From NCBI GenBank assembly GCA_020466095.1, contig CM035808.1, forward strand, positions 447,501-511,500: 64,000 bases of DNA, written 5' to 3'. Below the pieces are notes generated by a model. It was not told where the DNA came from. It ran no database searches and saw only the letters and a list, made by a program, of their open reading frames with translations. This document shows, piece after piece, positions 58,616-64,000 of the stretch (position 1 is its first letter; each line of letters opens with the position of its first letter). Origin of the DNA: Chlorops oryzae (Eukaryota; Arthropoda; Insecta; Diptera; Chloropidae). Made by a program: the position numbers and the translations under genes.

Positions 58616-61600
58616 CAGGCTAAACTGGAGGTAGGTAGCCATGGCACGTTCCCGTTCTTCCGTTAATGGAAATTTCTTACTTGCTTACTTACGACTCGTT
58701 CCGTTGACCCGGAAATTAAAGTTCATAAACATGTCGTGAATCGTCTTGAAAAAAAAAACCTAGAAGCAAAACAACTGTCCTTCCGGTACTCTTTCTCCAG
58801 TCACATGAAAAAAAATTCTCGATTGGATTGGCTAGCCGTCGATCGTGCGCACAATTTCGAGCGATCTTCATTCATTTTCTACTTAAAAGATCAATTATTA
58901 TCAATCGTCGGGGACGCCATAGATATCCCTATCTATCTACCTGGCCTGAAGCGCTTCCGGTTGCCGAAAATAAGAATATTTTGTGAAGTCTTCTATCAGA
59001 GATGTCACCGAAATAAAATATGTAACGTCGAATGACATGATCAGCTCGATTACGCAGCGTAGGCGAGTGTTGCAAGGCAAATGATCGGGAGCTGCCGGCA
59101 ACTGCGACAAGAGCAAAGCATCGATCGAACGCAGCGTGAGCGAGAGGGAGAGAGAGAGCGAGAGACTGCGATCGTAATTATGGGATACTAATCATAAATT
59201 GAGACCGTTTGATCGGAAGTGGCGATCATTAAGAAAACTGCCTACCAAACAGTGCCGCACTGCCCACCACCCTGGCATGCCATGGCGACAGACATAAATT
59301 GTTGTTCAAAGCGACAAACACGCTCGATTGTGTTCCCAAGCGTTGATGGATGACACTTAAATCGATCGTAAATATTTCGAGTTATAAATATGTTCGTGTA
59401 GGTGAAGAAATGCGGAGATGCTTAGGTGACTGGATGAAAGCTGAAAATACATTAGTGGATGCAGTAAATTAGCTCTGCACACTTAAGCCCACGCTGTGCA
59501 GTGATAAAAAAAAAAAAAATACAAACTCTCGAAATGTTTCCCCTTTTCCTTCTCTCGTTTACATGAACATCGATCGGGTAGAAAAAAATCTTTGAAAATC
59601 CACAAAAAAAAAAAAAAATTGAACGCACTTTAGGGCCACAAGATGTTTAGATTTCCGAATATCATTGTCATTTGTCATGTAAGCTAATCCTCTCTTACTT
59701 CACGCTGATTATGGAAACGGGACGAAAATCCACACACACACACACATATGTGTTTATATTATCAGCAATGAGCCCAAATGTGTTCGACTAGACAAAATAT
59801 ATTATAATGCTTTGGTCAATTTTATGTCTGACCCAATTTTTAAAAGGATCTCATCACGGGCCTTTGTTCTCTCGGAGCAATTAGCTCAATAAAGTATTAG
59901 ATCCTATAGGTACTCAGCTATGTAACCTCGTGAAGTGTGATAGAGACAACTATATTCAATCTTCTTTAAGTCTTAAGAAGTCACCCTTTGTTTCATCTTT
60001 TTATTTTAATTATTTCTGAAGATGTAACATTTTTAAAAACATGCCGTATGAGTAATGTGCTTTGTATCATTTTCGCACATTTGTACTGGATTTTAGTACT
60101 AGAGCATCTATGTGCACTTGTAAATTTTTGAATATCTCACTGTTGCGCCAATTAATTTGAATGAAACTTTTTTTTAAATGAAAGCAAATACTTCGAGGTA
60201 TTAAAAAAAAATTTTTTAGAGTGGCGTCAAACTGGGAATACACTGAAAAAAATTGTTAAAATTGTCTTTTTAGTTTTGTGGAAAAATTTTTCTCAGTGTA
60301 AAAATTAAAAAATTTTTTTTTTGATTTCCTGCTATATTAGCAATCGGCCAACGTTTGTTTCATCTTCCTATCCTAATTAGTTTTTGAGATATAAAATTTT
60401 GAAAAAAGGCTTATTAAAAAAGGATTTTCAAGGACCGTTCAAAATAAATATCCAAAATGTAGTCTCCACAGTGTTTTTAGATGGCAACTATCGAAAAATC
60501 AACAACATTTAAAAATTATTTTCGTGATGCCGCAACCCGCCAGACCCTTTATTCCAGTGTAGAACATACCAGGGACAGACTGGGCCTATGGGCAACCGGG
60601 AAAATGCCCGGTGGGTCCCCGGTGAGCTGTATCTGGGATCAATACTCATGGAGTAAGGATTTTTTGTTTTTATTTTTTTTATGTATGAAGTTTACCAGTT
60701 TTTCAGCTGTTAGGTTTTGTTTCTTAAGTAACGGGGTCCGATATTTTTCAAACACCCGGTGGGCCCTTTGACCCCCAGTCTTCCCCAGGAACATACCCAC
60801 GACACCAAGCTTGAAGCCTGAATTCCAATTGCGCAGAAGCTGCGTGACGTGAATTCCTGCAAACATTCAACACATGAAAACATATGGAAGCACGTTCAAT
60901 CAATTTCCTGCATGCTCACGCACACGCACGATTTCGAAAAATTGAATACTTCCTGCGCGTGAGCTACATGACAGCTGAGTATAACAGTTAAAAAAAAGGA
61001 ATATAACAGTGTTGTAGAAACTATTGAGTACTTTTTTAAGGTACTTGGTACTACGGGGGCATACTTTTCTTTCTAAATCAAATAATATGCATTAAATTTT
61101 ATTTTGTTGTAAGCTTCAATGTCTATATTTATGATTTCTATAATTTATTTGTTAAGTAAAGGGAATATTACATTCCGTTCATAGAAAATAAGACGAGTAT
61201 AAGAGTAGTTAAAAATGTACTGAGTCAAGTTCAGATCCAAAACCGCAGCAATGACATGCTCATGCACCGCATTATTGGAAATTGCATTTTTCCGTGCACC
61301 TACTGCAGCAGCAAATTTCCTGCAGCTCCTGCGCTATTGGAATTCAGGCTTTACTCAACCAGCTGCTTCTTAGATTTTGTGTTCTTCATATTCCTTCTAT
61401 GCGGGCTTTGGGTCTAAAAATTTCTGTTATGAAATTTTTGAATTTTTGACAATCGAAGAAATCCTTTCCTAATTGCCGAAAGTGGAGAGCTGATGCGATC
61501 GGTTTCGAACCCAGAAATTTCAAAGTCGGCGTCCATGTAATATCTAAAAGTGAAGCTTCAATCAACAAAAAATAATCCTTTCTCTGGCGAAGTAAAGCCG

Positions 61601-63851
61601 CAAAGTCGCATGCAACCCTGCGCATTCAATACTCCTTGATTATTTGAGAGATTGGTATAAGCGAGAGCAAAATATTTACTACGAAATAATATTCGATTTT
61701 TTTACATGTATTTCTTAGGGGCATTTTCAGGCCTGTAGAGGGGCCCAACAGACTCTTAAGGACCGTTCTAGCAAACATGAAAGGCTCCGTGCTCTTTTCT
61801 CCAGAAAAAACGCTCATTTGGAGCTCCTATCGGAGCGGGGAAAGCAGTCTTTAGGAGCTCCGTGCGGACTCTTGGTTGGGTATACATATATTGAAAAATA
61901 GATCCGTCATATATTTTGTCCCAATGGTGATTATCAAATGAAGCTCTAAGATTTGTTGATTTTATTATAATTTTTCGACTCAATGTAGTCCACTCATTTC
62001 TGGAAAAATCGCTCCTTCAAGTTCTTACACGATTTTCTTCTATGGCAAATGAGAATCACCCGGTCTTGGCAGGCGTTTCCAACGCATTCACATGTTTTGG
62101 CAGAATTGTTCCCTTCAACTTGAAAATTCGAAAATTGAATATACATACATAAGTACATAAATATGTATATAAAAATGAATGTCTCACTCTCCACTCGAAC
62201 AGAAAAAAATGATCGGATCGAGCGGGCATACGTCCAAGAGTGCCATCCGAACGATCGTGTCTATCTATCTAGGGCTGTTGTCATTGCAATATTTAAAAAA
62301 AAGCACAGCCAGAAACGGAGGCAGAATCAGAAGCACAAACAGCGACAGCAAAATCAGCGGAAAAATTAACGAAAAACATGTGTTAAAATAAACTTCCTCT
62401 TCCAACGGGGCTCTGCAGAGTCTCGGAAATTAACGAACTGCGTAATTTGAAAAACATTTTCGACACTCAAGCTAGTTCGGCTCCCCGTCCGTGGCGCTGC
62501 CGGATCTGCCGGATCTGCCTAGATCTGTCTGTCTGTCCGTTCCAATCTCCAAGCAACGCATGCAAATTTTGAGCTCTTTCCCCAAGCACATCCACAGCCA
62601 CGCCACATCCACATTCGCTGATGTTTATGCTTCGAACAGAACTGCGTGCTGGAGACGAGAGATCGCTCGCATGCGAATCCGCAATTGCGAACATCGAAAA
62701 TAAAATGAAATAAAAAATTAAAAAATTAAAAAATAAATGAAAATAAAAAATTAAAATGTTTAAATAGGAAAAATCTGAAAATGAAAAATCATAAAAAAAT
62801 CACGATCGCAGAAACGATACGATCAAGAGAGCACCTGCTTCTGGCCAACGATTGTTCGCAGTTCATTAATAAAATCGCTTCAAGGAACAACATTCGTCCC
62901 TCGTCGGCGATCGATGTGCGTGCAAAGTTTTTCCATCTTCTTCACTTTACTCAATCGAAGCGATTTCATGTCGTCCGCTCCCGGCCAGGCCACTTGCCAA
63001 TGAATGAATTTTTTGTTTATAACTCATCGAAGCAAATAAATTTTCGCTCACTTGTTTATAGCTATTCTCGAAATTGATTAATGGAATGGACGATCTACTT
63101 GCAATGCTTTCACATTTTTTTTTTTTATTAAATGAAAATGGGCTTCTTCCAAAATTTCCAATGTGCGTCCGTCAGCTTCGTGGCTTGCTTTCGTTAAGTG
63201 GAAAGAGAAATATTTGGATTTCGATGGAAATATTTTTGGGACTTTTTTCTCGCTGCTGCTCGGAAGTTTTATTCAAATAAAAAATTTAATTATTGCACAT
63301 TAAGAGCGTCAGTAACGAGGCCGATTTGATGAAATTTCCAACATTGTTTTTGTTGCTCTTTCATAAAACATAAAATTTTTCTATTTCCGTTCTGAAGTCG
63401 CTCACAATTGACACAGCGGGGACCGGCCAAATTTTCGAATTTTTTTCGCAGGCAAAAATTTCAAGAATTTTCTTTAACAATGTTGATTGCTCTGCTGACC
63501 TTGATTTCTTTGAAGATGTTTTTAATTACCTACTCAATTGTTTAACTTATCCGAAAGCAATACATCTCCTCGGAGCCTCGGAGAATGCCAGCAAACAAAT
63601 TGAACACATGCAAACATATCAAACTAATTACAATTAAAAGCTAGACAGTCTACTCGAAAGGATTGTTAAAATTCAAGTCTTTTGTCTTAACAAAATCCAT
63701 TCTTTTCCAGATGTTGAAGAGCTCTCAACTAAGCTAATGGCGAAACTAGCTGAAGTCCAAAGTCTCGACGGCGGCACATTTTTCATTGGGAACGCTGAGG
63801 CGCTGCAAATCCCAACAACGTTTCAACCACAGCATGTGCTCTTACCCCCGG
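53836..63851 (+). CDS. wgn: Wengen, TNF receptor superfamily member (3' end beyond window)
   Basis: Coding exons: about 53836-54313 (after an acceptor ending at 53762), 54384-54618 and 63711-63851, which ends in a donor at 63852, so the gene continues. A basic N terminus (RRRRRRR) leads to a hydrophobic segment (LSLLVLLLVLVVSAGLAA), then one cysteine-rich domain beginning PPCDKDSWWDSFKDRC and ending CGSIYDLKIDWVVLAKTEP. A transmembrane helix (LFTAVLACLLFFIVAACIL) and HHMRQWRRMERRLDQ follow, then DVEELSTKLMAKLAEVQSL after a 9-kb intron. Wengen is known as a receptor for the TNF ligand Eiger. The exact start is uncertain; later ATGs exist. A one-base insertion at about 54207-54212 shifts the frame within the cysteine-rich domain and looks like a sequence error. 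Confidence 0.92.
55255..55376. mobile_element. hAT-like miniature element, family CAGGGGCGG, copy 3
   Basis: Ends CAGGGGCGGACTGGG and CCCAGTCCTCCCCTG, flanked by the exact 8-bp duplication CGTGTAGG (55247-55254 and 55377-55384). At 122 bp it is the shortest copy. Confidence 0.9.
55504..56689. mobile_element. hAT-like element containing a nested LINE relic, exact 8-bp duplication
   Basis: The left end CAGTGGCGTAGCGAG and right end TCGTTACGCTACTG are inverted, as are sub-terminal GGCGCCCGGG and GGCGCCCGGG-like blocks. It is flanked by the exact direct repeat CATGCAAA (55496-55503 and 56690-56697). Most of the interior is the minus-strand LINE fragment annotated separately, so the hAT-like part alone is only about 150-170 bp. 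Confidence 0.87.
55605..56632 (-). mobile_element. jockey-type LINE, 5'-truncated, inserted in the hAT-like element
   Basis: On the minus strand it reads the C-terminal part of a jockey-clade reverse transcriptase: YLGVHLDRRLTWRKHIEAKR, then (after a frame change) KPIWTYGLQLYGNAS, NIDILQRAQSKILRSITGAP and HIHRDLKVETVKSEF. A poly(A) tail, seen as a T-run at about 55605-55627 on the plus strand, ends it. The catalytic domain is missing, so it is a dead-on-arrival copy. The frame break lies at a C-run (about 56489-56495 on the plus strand as G's). Confidence 0.85.
56755..57394. repeat. Possible inverted-end element built around a 24-bp satellite
   Basis: CAGTCGACTCT at 56755 and AGACTCGACTG ending at 57394 are near-inverse and resemble the pogo-like ends at 15351. 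Between them lies the 24-bp array. No convincing TA duplication on the left side, so the element call is tentative. Confidence 0.35.
56908..57245 (+). repeat. 24-bp tandem array, about 14 copies
   Basis: The unit is CAATTCAAAATTTTTGAAAA plus four A/T/C bases. The last bases vary (AAACT, AAATT, ACTT). Because 24 is a multiple of three, several frames on both strands stay open and give spurious repeats such as NSKFLKKF. Confidence 0.92.
60570..60788. mobile_element. hAT-like miniature element, family CAGGGGCGG, copy 4
   Basis: The left end CAGGGACAGACTGGG and right end CCCAGTCTTCCCCAG diverge slightly from the family. It is flanked by the exact 8-bp duplication GAACATAC (60562-60569 and 60789-60796). 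It shares ACTCCATGAGTA... and GGGCCCTTTGA with the other copies and is the longest at 219 bp. Confidence 0.88.
60815..61351. repeat. Inverted-repeat element, about 537 bp
   Basis: AAGCCTGAATTCCAATTGCG at the left and its near-inverse (GCGCTATTGGAATTCAGGCTT on the plus strand at the right) share about 27 of 31 positions, continuing through CAGAAGCTGC / GCAGCTCCTG. Interior is AT-rich and noncoding. No target duplication was resolved. Confidence 0.6.
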
Positions 63852-64000
63852 GTGAGTTAATAGTGTAAGAATATCGCAAGCCATTCTTCAATGGGCACTG
63901 GAAAATTACTTTGTATATGTGGCGCAGTATGTATCAGAAATTTTTTGAAGTAAAACTTCTTTAGCCACGCTTGACTTGGGGGCAAGAAGAACAATTTTTG

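Larger units (their letters stand above)
54619..63710 (+). other. Large wgn intron, repeat-rich
   Basis: 9.1 kb with donor GTAAAC and acceptor TTTTCCAG in matching phase 1. It holds copies 3 and 4 of the CAGGGGCGG hAT-like family, the nested element at 55504-56689, the 24-bp tandem array, CATA/TGTA palindromic microsatellites (58200-58500) and a CT run (58568-58607). A GAGA-rich stretch lies at about 59137-59165, and an inverted-repeat element at 60815-61351. The rest (57500-60500, 61400-63700) contains only small unsupported open frames. Confidence 0.8.

Noticed and set aside
58736..59035. 99-residue plus-strand open frame in the wgn intron
   Set aside because: Isolated, no recognisable motif or splice signals; expected by chance in 9 kb of intron.

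Overview
The window looks like nuclear DNA of a higher (brachyceran) fly. It has short GT-AG introns beside long AT-rich introns, many CATA/TGTA and GA/CA microsatellites, dense small transposons, and three genes recognisable from Drosophila: highwire (hiw), Rip11 and wengen (wgn). I recall all three as X-linked in Drosophila melanogaster (from memory, not checked), so this may be a Muller-A-type segment. Species cannot be fixed from the sequence.

Layout. 1-5.1 kb: no recognisable gene. 5.1-9.4 kb (+): the 3' part of a single-pass membrane protein gene with a repetitive, possibly beta-solenoid ectodomain and a cytoplasmic tail holding three Tyr-x-Glu-Pro motifs. 9.4-18 kb: noncoding, with a CAT/CAACAC simple-repeat tract and several terminal-inverted-repeat elements. 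18.1-19.9 kb (+): a second, related membrane protein. 20.8-32.1 kb (-): twenty exons giving the N-terminal half (about 2,600 residues) of hiw, including its start codon, RCC1-like repeats and two PHR domains. The last visible hiw exon ends in a good splice donor, and I see no later hiw exon to its left, so both membrane-protein genes appear to sit inside one large hiw intron on the opposite strand. 34.06 kb (+): an orphan possible first coding exon. 34.9-42.2 kb (+): Rip11, complete apart from one apparent frameshift. 42.2-53.7 kb: intergenic, full of repeats. 53.8-63.9 kb (+): wgn, with a 9-kb intron and continuing past the right edge.

How the genes relate. hiw is a very large E3 ubiquitin ligase that restrains synapse growth through the Wnd/DLK pathway. 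Rip11 is a Rab11 effector in apical and recycling-endosome traffic. wgn is a TNF receptor for Eiger. They are neighbours rather than an operon. hiw and Rip11 are divergent, about 2.8 kb apart between start codons.

Two themes stand out. First, four single-base frame breaks lie inside conserved parts of otherwise intact genes (two in hiw, one each in Rip11 and wgn), which is the signature of indel errors in the assembly rather than gene death. Second, a rich set of non-autonomous DNA transposons can be delimited to the base from inverted ends and target-site duplications. Some are nested: a jockey-type LINE relic inside a hAT-like element, and a TTAA-flanked element inserted in the tail of a tRNA-derived SINE.
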